Source: Acidimicrobiales bacterium (GTDB lineage Bacteria > Actinomycetota > Acidimicrobiia > Acidimicrobiales > Ilumatobacteraceae). From it: a stretch of 33,131 bases of DNA. Where the stretch lies: assembly GCA_030830415.1 (NCBI GenBank), contig JAURNB010000056.1, positions 1 through 33,131 on the forward strand. Reading direction: 5' to 3'. The position numbers and the translations under genes are program-made. The stretch's first letter is position 1. Every line of letters begins with the position of its first letter. The notes under the pieces were generated by a model. The model was not told where the DNA came from. It saw nothing but the letters and a program-made list of their open reading frames with translations, and ran no database searches. Positions 23,775 to 31,345 of the stretch are shown here, piece by piece.

Positions 23775-24350
23775 GTGACTGCAGAAGTAATTTTCAAAAA
23801 AGGCGACACGGTCATCTACCCACAGCATGGTGCCTGCATCGTGCATGGAATTAAGAAGATGAAGGCTTTTGGCTCAACCCAGGAGTACCTCATTTTGAAG
23901 ACCGTCATCAATGAAATGACTCTTTCTGTGCCTACATCACGGGCCTCTGAAGTGGGAGTGCGCCCGCCGGTGTCTCCCGACGAACTTGAAGACCTGGTGT
24001 CTGTGCTTTCCAAAGCCGACCCGCGCGTTCCTTCCAACTGGTCACGCCGATTCAAGAACCACCAAGAAAAATTAAAGAGTGGCGACGTTTACCAAGTTGC
24101 AGAAGTAGTGCGCAACCTTGCTGCACGTAACCGCGATGCTTCGTTGTCGGCTGCCGAACGCACCATGTACGACCGCGCTCGCATCAACCTCATCTCGGAA
24201 ATTGCACCAGCTCTGAAGGTGTCAACCGACGATGCAGAAATTTTCCTCGACGAAGCGCTTGCAAAAGGCGTATTGAAGCCTGCGAAAGTAGCGAAGAAGG
24301 CAGCAGCAAAAGCTGAGCCGAAAAAAGTTGAAGAAGACGACGACTTCTAA
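23775..24350 (+). CDS. carD: CarD-family RNA polymerase-binding regulator
   Basis: CarD binds the RNA polymerase beta subunit and stabilises the open promoter complex; it is a global regulator, often essential, in Actinobacteria. The 191-residue protein begins with the RNAP-interacting (Tudor-like) domain FKKGDTVIYPQHGACIVHGI and continues with a helical C-terminal domain containing the RPVSPDELEDL-like and NWSRRFKNHQEKLKSGD segments that touch the -10/DNA junction. Beyond about residue 165 there is an Ala/Lys-rich tail ending in an acidic EEDDDF, longer than in mycobacterial CarD (about 162 residues). I chose GTG 23775 because the reading frame upstream runs into the tRNA gene. Confidence 0.93.
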   Translation: MTAEVIFKKGDTVIYPQHGACIVHGIKKMKAFGSTQEYLILKTVINEMTLSVPTSRASEVGVRPPVSPDELEDLVSVLSKADPRVPSNWSRRFKNHQEKLKSGDVYQVAEVVRNLAARNRDASLSAAERTMYDRARINLISEIAPALKVSTDDAEIFLDEALAKGVLKPAKVAKKAAAKAEPKKVEEDDDF

Positions 24351-24356
24351 AAATCT

Positions 24357-24917
24357 TTAGCGCTGTATCTCGCGTACAGGTGCTGTGCCATCCCAATTGG
24401 TGTGAGCTTCGCGAATCATTTTGTAGAAACCAAGTAGCCCTGCGCTTTCTTGGTACAGCTCCCAGTAATGACCGCGTTGCTCTACGTCGTCAATGAACAC
24501 AAATGTTGTTGCACCTGCTTGTGCGCTTTGAGCCACAACTTTTCCAGCGTCCGCCGCTCGTTGTAAAGCAACATCAAGATTCGGCACGATGCACGCCATG
24601 TGGTGCAGTCCGTATGTGCCTGGGCTGAAGCGTTCGGTGACTGCCGTAAGGCCGGCATTGTGCTGACAAAAAAGTTCCACCATCACAGAACCCCACCACC
24701 CGTATGCAGATGTGTGGTCGAAGGCTGAGGGTGTACCGCGGTGCGTCACGTTGGTGACGGGAATGTGGCGATTAATGAAAAAAGGGCCCGCGCCGAAATG
24801 TTGTGCCCACTCAAGAGCCGCAGTTTCGGGGTCTTCCACCACATAGGCAATTTGCACAACTGGGCCGAAGTCGGCGCCATGAAGTGGGTGAGAGGCGGGT
24901 GCAGAGTTCTGTGTCAC
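24357..24917 (-). CDS. VOC (glyoxalase-like) family protein
   Basis: The 186-residue protein matches the one-module VOC superfamily: strands in VVQIAYVVEDPETAAL and YGLHHMACIVPNLDVAL, and the ending GHYWELYQES, with His of LHHM and Glu of WELY as possible metal ligands. The first ligand position, usually His, is Gln (VQIAY). VOC proteins include epimerases, lyases and dioxygenases; the substrate is not evident. Start codon is GTG. Its promoter region is back to back with that of the dehydrogenase at 24945, only 27 bases away, so the two may be regulated together. Confidence 0.72.
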   Translation of the reverse strand: MTQNSAPASHPLHGADFGPVVQIAYVVEDPETAALEWAQHFGAGPFFINRHIPVTNVTHRGTPSAFDHTSAYGWWGSVMVELFCQHNAGLTAVTERFSPGTYGLHHMACIVPNLDVALQRAADAGKVVAQSAQAGATTFVFIDDVEQRGHYWELYQESAGLLGFYKMIREAHTNWDGTAPVREIQR

Positions 24918-24923
24918 CTTGTC

Positions 24924-24936
24924 AGCCTGCCAAACT
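24924..24936. promoter_or_regulatory. Back-to-back putative -10 elements of the VOC and dehydrogenase genes
   Basis: On the minus strand CAGGCT (24924-24929) ends six bases before GTG 24917. On the plus strand CAAACT (24931-24936) ends eight bases before ATG 24945. Only one base separates them, so polymerase could use only one direction at a time. Both hexamers lack the first T and are weak. Confidence 0.25.
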
Positions 24937-24944
24937 AAGTGCCT

Positions 24945-25814
24945 ATGGCACGCATCGGATTTGTTGGATTAGGCGTAATGGGATTCCCTATGGCAGGGCA
25001 CTTGGTGAAAGCTGGGCATGAAGTCACCGTGTTCAACCGCAACCCGGCGCGCGCCCAGGCGTGGACAGAAGCCTTCGCTGGAAAATCTGTTGCCACTCCT
25101 CGCGAAGTGGGAGCTATATGCGATGTGGTGATGTTGTGTGTGGGTAACGACAACGATGTGCGCAGTGTGATGACGGGCGCAGATGGCGTACTTGCAGGAA
25201 TGGTTGCTGGGGGAATTGTGGTCGACCACACCACGACGTCGGCTGAACTTGCTCGCGAGATGGCGGCACTGTGCACAACGCGCCAGGTGGGCTTTGTCGA
25301 TGCACCAGTTTCTGGTGGCCAGGCAGGTGCGGTAAATGGTGTGTTGAGCGTGATGTGCGGTGCCAACGACGTGGCTGTGTACAACACTGCTCGCGAAGTA
25401 GTGATGGCGTATGCAAAAGCATGTGAACGCTTGGGCGAGGCGGGTGCTGGGCAGCTCGCCAAAATGGTGAATCAAATCTGCATTGCAGGAATGGTGCAAG
25501 CGCTTTCTGAAGGAATCAACTTTGCTCAGGCTGCTGGTCTTGATGTGGAACAACTGGTGTCGGTTATCTCTCAAGGCGCCGCGAGCTCTTGGCAAATGGT
25601 GAATAGGTCATCAACGATGGCACGTAATGAATTCGACTTTGGTTTTGCTGTCGAGTGGATGCGTAAAGACTTGGGTTTTTGCATAGATGAAGCGCAACGC
25701 AACGGGGCGTCACTGCCTGTTACTACTCTCGTTGATTCTTATTACGCCGAGGTGGAAGCTCGTGGTGGAAAACGCTGGGATACCAGCAGTTTGATTTCGC
25801 TTCTACGGAAGTAG
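24945..25814 (+). CDS. NAD-binding beta-hydroxyacid dehydrogenase (3-hydroxyisobutyrate dehydrogenase family)
   Basis: The 289-residue protein has the N-terminal Rossmann motif GFVGLGVMGFPMAGHL, the substrate-binding DAPVSGGQAGA motif, and a catalytic lysine region GAGQLAKMVNQ, which define the 3-hydroxyisobutyrate/tartronate semialdehyde reductase family. Which acid it oxidises or reduces cannot be told from sequence. ATG 24945 is chosen over an in-frame GTG 24939, since the Rossmann motif starts a few residues later. It diverges from the VOC gene and its last 12 bases overlap the convergent SDR gene. Confidence 0.88.
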   Translation: MARIGFVGLGVMGFPMAGHLVKAGHEVTVFNRNPARAQAWTEAFAGKSVATPREVGAICDVVMLCVGNDNDVRSVMTGADGVLAGMVAGGIVVDHTTTSAELAREMAALCTTRQVGFVDAPVSGGQAGAVNGVLSVMCGANDVAVYNTAREVVMAYAKACERLGEAGAGQLAKMVNQICIAGMVQALSEGINFAQAAGLDVEQLVSVISQGAASSWQMVNRSSTMARNEFDFGFAVEWMRKDLGFCIDEAQRNGASLPVTTLVDSYYAEVEARGGKRWDTSSLISLLRK

Positions 25815-26543
25815 AGCTGGTTCGGGAGCTTTCACGACGGGTAGCCCTGGGAAAATGACCCACTGTGCACCAGCGCTGCGTTCGGCAACGGCGGTTTGCG
25901 CTGCATCAATGACCTGATCAACCGTGAGTATGTCGAAACCTGTTTCGCGAATGAGTGCTTGTGATTCCGCGTTCACCAGTGGTGTGTCGACAAAGAATGG
26001 GCATATGGCGCTCAGGCACACATTGTGTTCAATGAGGGTTGGTGCCAACGACTTCACAAAGCCAAGTACGGCATGTTTAGTGAGGCCATAAATAGGGTCG
26101 GCTTGAATGGGGAAGAGCCCAGCCATTGAGGCTGTTACCACGATGTCACCTCCGCCATTTTTGACCATTGCATTGGCGAGGTGCGCAACGCCGAGTACCA
26201 CACCATCAATATTGATGGAACTCACACGTCGGTAATTGCCGAGGTCAAACTCAAATACTTCTTCAGGGTTTGTTGCTCCAAAAATATTTCCACCACTTGC
26301 CACGCCGGCGTTGAGAAACACCACGTCAAAAGGCTTGTGCTGAGAAATGAATTGTGCCCACTGCTCAACGCTCGTGACATCGTGGTGTTGGTAAGTGGCA
26401 CCGAGTTCTTGTGCGAGTGCAGCGCCGAGAGCATCGTCGACATCGGTAATGAGGACGTCGTTGCCCATGTTGGCCCAGTGGCGTGCAATGCCGGCACCAA
26501 TTCCGCTAGCGCCCCCTGTAATGAGAATGCGATGTTGTGTCAT
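25803..26543 (-). CDS. Short-chain dehydrogenase/reductase
   Basis: The 246-residue protein has the SDR cofactor motif TGGASGIGAGIA, LNAGVA, the catalytic serine in VVTASMAG, and YGLTKHA with the Tyr-xxx-Lys pair. The start is ATG 26543, with GAGG five to eight bases upstream on the minus strand; a longer frame to 26591 would run into the aminotransferase stop region. It sits seven bases after the aminotransferase, so the two form a small operon. An oxidation following transamination is possible, but the substrate is not visible. Confidence 0.88.
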   Translation of the reverse strand: MTQHRILITGGASGIGAGIARHWANMGNDVLITDVDDALGAALAQELGATYQHHDVTSVEQWAQFISQHKPFDVVFLNAGVASGGNIFGATNPEEVFEFDLGNYRRVSSINIDGVVLGVAHLANAMVKNGGGDIVVTASMAGLFPIQADPIYGLTKHAVLGFVKSLAPTLIEHNVCLSAICPFFVDTPLVNAESQALIRETGFDILTVDQVIDAAQTAVAERSAGAQWVIFPGLPVVKAPEPALLP

Positions 26544-26550
26544 GGGTTCC

Positions 26551-27792
26551 TCAGTTCTTTTGTTTAACAAATTCCATTGTTGTGGCGGCAAAAATATCGA
26601 GCAAGGTCGTGAGTTCTTTATCGGTAATCACGAGTGGCGGGCAAAATGAATTGGTGTCGGCCGACACTGCGCGGGTAATGGCGCCACGTTTCAGCATGGC
26701 GTCGCGAACAGCAAAGGAATCGATGCCAGGTTGATGTGCAGCGGCCCATACGCCAACTGCTCCTCGAGCGTGATGAATAACTCCATCGCTCGCCAGCGAC
26801 TGCAGTGTTGCCTCAAGTTGTTTGCCAATATGTACGGCACGTTCAAGTAATCCTTCACGCTCCATGATGTTGAGATTGCACAGTGCAGCAGCGCATGCGG
26901 TGGCGTGTCCTGAATAGGTGTAGCCGTGGCGCAAAAGGAATGCAGGGTCGGCTTCTAATGGTGCACAAACACTCGGGGCCATAATGACGCCACCAAGTGG
27001 TTGATAGCCAGACGTCACTGCTTTTGCAAAAGTGAGAAGGTCGGGAGTCACTCCGTAGTACTGAGCGCCAAACCAAGTGCCGAGTCGTCCGAAGCCGGTA
27101 ATCACCTCATCGAAAATGAGATATGCGCCGTGCTGGTCGCACAGTTTGCGCAGTTGTTGTAGGTAGCCCTCTTTCGGTGGAAAAACTCCACCAGCACCTT
27201 GCAATGGTTCGGTAATAACCGCGGCAAGACGATCTGCATTTTGTGACATGAGGAGCGACATCGCTTCAATGTCGTCGGGGTCTACTTGTACAACGTCGGC
27301 AAGAAGTGTTCCATACCCTTCACGGTTGGGCGGAATACCTTGGGCGCTGGTGCCGCCATAGTTGGTGCCGTGGTATCCGCGACCACGAGAAATAATGAGC
27401 GTGCGTTCCGGGTGGCCTGCTTGAACATGAGCAAGTCGAGCAAGTTTCATCGCCGAGTCGACACTCTCGGAACCGCTGTTGCAGAGAAAAACTCTCGAGT
27501 CGACAATGGGGGAGAGTGAAGCAATGCGCTCGCACAGTTCTTCAGCCACTTTTGTGGTGAAAGGGTCAAAAGCAGAGTAGGCCTCGATGGTGGAGACCTG
27601 AGCAGAGATGGCAGCGGCCATTTCTGCACGGCCGTGACCAATGGCGCAATACCAGAGGCTCGCCATGCCGTCGATGTATTCATTTCCCGCGGTGTCGTAA
27701 ATGCGGGCCCCGTCGCCGCGGGCAACCTCAATGAAATCGGTGCGGGTGGGTTTGGCGAAAGGGTGCAGAAAACGAGGGAACGGGGAAGCCAT
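26551..27792 (-). CDS. Class III (omega-type) aminotransferase
   Basis: This PLP-dependent enzyme of 413 residues moves amino groups from omega- or beta-amino acids or polyamines to a keto acid. Fold-type I, class III features are clear: FLCNSGSESVDSAMKLAR, RGYHGTNYGGTSAQG, IFDEVITGFGRLG, the Schiff-base lysine in LLTFAKAVTSGYQPLGG, and YTYSGHATACAAAL. I cannot assign the amino donor. The gene diverges from rmlA, with overlapping promoters in between, and is followed by an SDR in the same operon. Confidence 0.9.
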   Translation of the reverse strand: MASPFPRFLHPFAKPTRTDFIEVARGDGARIYDTAGNEYIDGMASLWYCAIGHGRAEMAAAISAQVSTIEAYSAFDPFTTKVAEELCERIASLSPIVDSRVFLCNSGSESVDSAMKLARLAHVQAGHPERTLIISRGRGYHGTNYGGTSAQGIPPNREGYGTLLADVVQVDPDDIEAMSLLMSQNADRLAAVITEPLQGAGGVFPPKEGYLQQLRKLCDQHGAYLIFDEVITGFGRLGTWFGAQYYGVTPDLLTFAKAVTSGYQPLGGVIMAPSVCAPLEADPAFLLRHGYTYSGHATACAAALCNLNIMEREGLLERAVHIGKQLEATLQSLASDGVIHHARGAVGVWAAAHQPGIDSFAVRDAMLKRGAITRAVSADTNSFCPPLVITDKELTTLLDIFAATTMEFVKQKN

Positions 27793-27798
27793 CTCTAG

Positions 27799-27817
27799 AT
27801 GGTAGATCGCCTAGGCT
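27799..27817. promoter_or_regulatory. Back-to-back putative -10 elements of the aminotransferase and rmlA
   Basis: On the minus strand TACCAT (27799-27804) ends six bases before ATG 27792. On the plus strand TAGGCT (27812-27817) ends eight bases before ATG 27826. Seven bases lie between, so the -35 region of each promoter would fall at the other gene's start. Confidence 0.35.
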
Positions 27818-27825
27818 GTCTAGCA

Positions 27826-28911
27826 ATGAAGGGCCTCATTCTTTCCGGTGGTGCTGGCACGCGTTTGCGGCCAATCACCCACACCAGCGCCAAGCAATTG
27901 GTGCCCATTGCCAACAAACCCATCCTTTTCTACGGCATTGAAGCCATGGCAGAAGCGGGAATTTCCGAAATTGGCATTATTACCGGTGACACCGGGGCCG
28001 AAATTCGCGCCGCCGTCGGCGATGGCTCCCAATTTGGGGTGAAGGTCACCTACATCCCACAAGACGCACCTTTGGGTCTCGCTCACTGTGTGCTCATTGC
28101 CCAAGACTTCCTTGGTGACGATGACTTCGTGATGTACCTCGGCGACAACATGTTGCAGCAAGGTTTGTCGAGTTTTGTGCAGCGGTTTGAAAATGCTCGT
28201 GCTGCTGGCGGTGCCGATGCGCCGAGTGCACAAATTCTGTTGTGTGAAGTTGAAGACCCACGCCACTTTGGTGTGGCTGAAGTCGATGCTTCGGGCGAAG
28301 TAGTGCGTTTGGTGGAAAAGCCATCGAACCCTCCTTCCAACTTGGCGCTCGTCGGCGTTTATCTGTTCGATAAAACCGTCAACCTTGCGGTGCGCAGCAT
28401 TGCGCCGTCGCCACGTGGTGAGTTGGAAATTACCGATGCCATTCAGTGGTTGGTCGACAATAAGCATCGCATCACTCATGAAGTATTGAAGGGCTGGTGG
28501 ATCGACACCGGCAAGAAAGACCCACTTCTCGAGTGCAACCGTCTCGTGCTTGAAGTGCTGCAATCAAAGAGTGAGGGCAGTGTCGACGCCAGTTCGCAAA
28601 TTGAAGGTCGCGTGGTTATTGAAAAGGGTGCAGTTATTGAAAACTCACGCATTCGTGGCCCGGTTGTCATTGGTTCCGATTCCGTAGTGCGCAATAGCTA
28701 CATCGGCCCCTACACCTCGGTAGGAAATAAGTGCATGGTGTCCAATTCTGAAATTGAACACTCGGTGTTGCTCGACGGCAGTTCCATTGCCGATATCAAT
28801 CGCATGTCCGACTCATTGGTTGGACGTAATGTGGTGGTCAAGAAATCGCATCAGCGTCCGTCTGCGCTTCGCCTCATGTTGGGTGACGACAGCACGGTCG
28901 AAGTCGAATAG
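27826..28911 (+). CDS. rmlA: Glucose-1-phosphate thymidylyltransferase, long form
   Basis: RmlA joins glucose-1-phosphate and dTTP to dTDP-glucose, the first step of dTDP-rhamnose synthesis. The 361-residue protein has GLILSGGAGTRLRPITHTSAKQ split across the start, the dTTP-binding DDFVMYLGDNM, the VEKPSNPPSN motif and the GWWIDTGKKD motif. Unlike the common 290-residue RmlA, it has a C-terminal region from about residue 255 of hexapeptide-type turns (VVIEKGAVIEN, GPVVIGSDSV), as in the StrD-like long form. ATG 27826 matches the family N-terminus (MKGLILSGG); an in-frame GTG/ATG region upstream at 27799 would add nine residues. It begins the rmlACBD operon. Confidence 0.92.
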   Translation: MKGLILSGGAGTRLRPITHTSAKQLVPIANKPILFYGIEAMAEAGISEIGIITGDTGAEIRAAVGDGSQFGVKVTYIPQDAPLGLAHCVLIAQDFLGDDDFVMYLGDNMLQQGLSSFVQRFENARAAGGADAPSAQILLCEVEDPRHFGVAEVDASGEVVRLVEKPSNPPSNLALVGVYLFDKTVNLAVRSIAPSPRGELEITDAIQWLVDNKHRITHEVLKGWWIDTGKKDPLLECNRLVLEVLQSKSEGSVDASSQIEGRVVIEKGAVIENSRIRGPVVIGSDSVVRNSYIGPYTSVGNKCMVSNSEIEHSVLLDGSSIADINRMSDSLVGRNVVVKKSHQRPSALRLMLGDDSTVEVE

Positions 28912-28928
28912 TTCTCGAAAGGAACAAC

Positions 28929-29495
28929 GTGGCAATCATTACCCCTTCCGACGTCATTGCTGGCGTGCACATTGTGGAGCCCGCCATGCACGGCGATGAG
29001 CGAGGTTTTTTCATTGAGACCTATCGCCGCGAATGGTTTCCGCAGGGTCGCGAAATGATTCAGGCAAACCGTGGCGACCGCCAAGCTGGTTGCCTTGTTG
29101 GTTTGCACTATCACTTGCATCAAGCCGACTACTGGTACGTGCCGTTTGGCAAATGCCGCGTGGTGTTGCACGACCTCAGGCAGGGTTCGCCCACCGATGG
29201 CAAAACACAGGTCATCGACCTCGGCGAGCGCGCCGATGGTACGCACGACCACCGCGGTATTTTCATTCCGCCAGGTGTGGCACACGGTTTTTCGGCATTG
29301 TCGAAGATGACCATTACGTATCTTGTTGATGGTTATTACAACCCTGCCGACGAACTGGGTGTGGCGTGGAATGATCCCGATGTTGGCGCCGATTGGGGAG
29401 TCACCAACCCCATCTTGTCGAACCGCGATCAGCAAAACCCTTTGCGTCGTGATATTTCCCCGCAGTGGCAGCCGCACATGGCTTTGCGCCCTTAA
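28929..29495 (+). CDS. rmlC: dTDP-4-dehydrorhamnose 3,5-epimerase-like cupin
   Basis: RmlC epimerises C3 and C5 of dTDP-4-keto-6-deoxyglucose. The 188-residue protein keeps the cupin body and the ends of the family pattern: HGDERGFFIETYRREWF, PPGVAHGFSALS, YYNPADELGVAWNDPDVG. The usual RGLHYQ...Q.KL motif is replaced by VGLHYHLHQADYWYV, so the expected arginine and lysine that contact the nucleotide phosphates are not in place. This may be a variant epimerase or one with changed specificity. The start is GTG 28929 with GAAAGGAACAAC as ribosome binding site. It lies inside the rml operon, 17 bases after rmlA. Confidence 0.85.
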   Translation: MAIITPSDVIAGVHIVEPAMHGDERGFFIETYRREWFPQGREMIQANRGDRQAGCLVGLHYHLHQADYWYVPFGKCRVVLHDLRQGSPTDGKTQVIDLGERADGTHDHRGIFIPPGVAHGFSALSKMTITYLVDGYYNPADELGVAWNDPDVGADWGVTNPILSNRDQQNPLRRDISPQWQPHMALRP

Positions 29496-29519
29496 TTCAC
29501 TTTTTAGGTAGGTAGAAAC

Positions 29520-30479
29520 ATGAAGCAGTTCATTACCGGCGGAGCAGGTTTTATTGGCTCGAATTACGTGCGCTACATCTTGAACAACACCGACGATGAA
29601 GTCACCGTGTTCGATGCGCTCACCTATGCGGGCAACTTGTCCACGATGCGCGATGTAGAAAACAACTCGCGCTACAAGTTCGTTAAGGGAAACATCTGCG
29701 ATGCGGCAGCAGTGGCCGATGCCATGAAGGGCCACGACGCTGTGGTGCACTTTGCAGCCGAGAGTCATGTCGATAGGTCGATTGATGGGTCTGAAGACTT
29801 CATCCATACCAACTGCTTTGGTACCAACACAGTGATCGATACCGCTCGCAAGTTAGACGTGAGCAGAGTGCTGCACATTGGTACCGACGAGGTCTACGGC
29901 TCAGTCGAAGTAGGTTCATCGCTTGAAACCGATCCGCTTGAACCTCGCTCGCCGTATTCGGCATCGAAAGCTGGGTCCGACCTCATCGCGCTCGCGTATC
30001 ACCACACGCACGGAACTCCAGTTGTGGTGACGCGTTGCACAAACAACTTTGGGCCATACCAATACCCAGAAAAAGCGATTCCGTTGTTCACTACCAACTT
30101 GCTCGATGGCAAGAAAATTCCACTGTATGGCGATGGCTTGAATGAGCGCGATTGGTTATTTGTCGACGACCATTGCTCTGGTGTGTATTTGGTGCTCACC
30201 AAAGGAACGCTTGGAGAGATCTACAACATCGGCGCAGGTAACGAAACGCCAAACCGTGTGCTGGTAAACAAACTGTTAGAAGCTTTTGGTGTGGGTGAAG
30301 AAATGGTGCAGTACGTGGAAGACCGCAAAGGTCACGACCGTCGCTATTCCGTCAACATCGACAAAATCACCAAGTTGGGTTGGAAAAAAGAACGCACTCT
30401 CGATGAAGCACTTGCCGAAACTGTGCAGTGGTATCGCGACAACCGTTGGTGGTGGGAGCCATTAAAGGGCAAGAAGTAA
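29520..30479 (+). CDS. rmlB: dTDP-glucose 4,6-dehydratase
   Basis: RmlB converts dTDP-glucose to dTDP-4-keto-6-deoxyglucose. The 319-residue extended-SDR protein has the NAD motif GGAGFIGSNYVRY, HFAAESHVDRSI, the catalytic segment GTDEVYGSVE, the YSASKAGSD motif with Tyr-xxx-Lys, and NNFGPYQYPEKAIPLF. All match RmlB rather than other epimerases. Between rmlC and rmlB there is a 24-base gap containing GGTAGGTAG, which may act as a ribosome binding site. The gene is third in the operon. Confidence 0.96.
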   Translation: MKQFITGGAGFIGSNYVRYILNNTDDEVTVFDALTYAGNLSTMRDVENNSRYKFVKGNICDAAAVADAMKGHDAVVHFAAESHVDRSIDGSEDFIHTNCFGTNTVIDTARKLDVSRVLHIGTDEVYGSVEVGSSLETDPLEPRSPYSASKAGSDLIALAYHHTHGTPVVVTRCTNNFGPYQYPEKAIPLFTTNLLDGKKIPLYGDGLNERDWLFVDDHCSGVYLVLTKGTLGEIYNIGAGNETPNRVLVNKLLEAFGVGEEMVQYVEDRKGHDRRYSVNIDKITKLGWKKERTLDEALAETVQWYRDNRWWWEPLKGKK

Positions 30480-30486
30480 TTTCCAA

Positions 30487-31332
30487 ATGAAAGTTCTTGT
30501 TACTGGTGCAGCCGGACAGTTAGGTACAGAGCTCGTTTCGGTTTTTGAACGCGGTGGTCATGAAGTGGTGGGTACCACGCACGCCACTCTCGATATTTCA
30601 CAGCCAACAGCAGTGGCAGAGTGTGTTGCTGCGGTGAAGCCAAACTTTATTGTTCACGCAGCAGCATGGACCGCGGTTGATGCCTGTGAGTCAGATGCGG
30701 AGAAGGCATTTGCGGTGAATGGAACTGCAACAGCCTCCCTGGTGAGTGCTGCTGAAAAAGTAGGGGCGCGTGTTGCCTATGTGAGCACCGACTATGTGTT
30801 TGACGGAAGTAAAAAGTCTGCATATGTAGAAACAGATGCGGTGAACCCACAATCGGTCTATGGGGCTTCAAAGTTGGCAGGAGAGCAAGCGCTGCGCGAT
30901 ATCGACCTCACTGTGCGCATCTCGTGGGTATGTGGTTTTCATGGTGCCAACATGGTGAAAACAATTTTGCGTATTGCGGCTGCACAGCCTGAACTCACCT
31001 TTGTGAATGATCAGGTGGGGCACCCCACGTTTGCCGACGATGCGGCGGGAATGATTGCCACTTTGGTAGAGCATGAACAACAGGGAATATTCCACGTCAC
31101 AAACCAAGGAGCGGTGAGTTGGCATGGGTTCGCTCAAGAAGTACTGCGTGCAGCCGGGCTCGACCCATCGCGTGTATTGCCTGTGGCTACAGCAGACCTG
31201 CAGCCGCCGCGTCCGGCGCCACGACCAGCGAATTCGATTCTCGAAAATGCAGCGCTCGCGCAAGCAGGCTTTACCTTGCTCGATGATTTTCGTATTCCGT
31301 TAGCACGCCTTGTGCAGCGTTTAGCAAATTAA
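30487..31332 (+). CDS. rmlD: dTDP-4-dehydrorhamnose reductase
   Basis: RmlD reduces dTDP-4-keto-rhamnose to dTDP-L-rhamnose, the last step. The 281-residue SDR has the Rossmann motif VTGAAGQLGTEL, AAWTAVDACE, STDYVFDG, the catalytic YGASKLAGEQ motif and a C-terminal RPANSILENAAL segment found in this family. It starts seven bases after rmlB ends. It completes the rml set, whose product feeds rhamnosylated cell-wall or surface polysaccharide; in Actinobacteria rhamnose can link arabinogalactan to peptidoglycan, but that link is not shown here. Confidence 0.95.
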   Translation: MKVLVTGAAGQLGTELVSVFERGGHEVVGTTHATLDISQPTAVAECVAAVKPNFIVHAAAWTAVDACESDAEKAFAVNGTATASLVSAAEKVGARVAYVSTDYVFDGSKKSAYVETDAVNPQSVYGASKLAGEQALRDIDLTVRISWVCGFHGANMVKTILRIAAAQPELTFVNDQVGHPTFADDAAGMIATLVEHEQQGIFHVTNQGAVSWHGFAQEVLRAAGLDPSRVLPVATADLQPPRPAPRPANSILENAALAQAGFTLLDDFRIPLARLVQRLAN

Positions 31333-31345
31333 CGAAAGAAGCTAT

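Noticed and set aside
28851..29807. Minus-strand open frame of 318 codons
   Set aside because: It is antisense to rmlC and the start of rmlB, which carry clear family motifs. No domain is visible in the antisense product.
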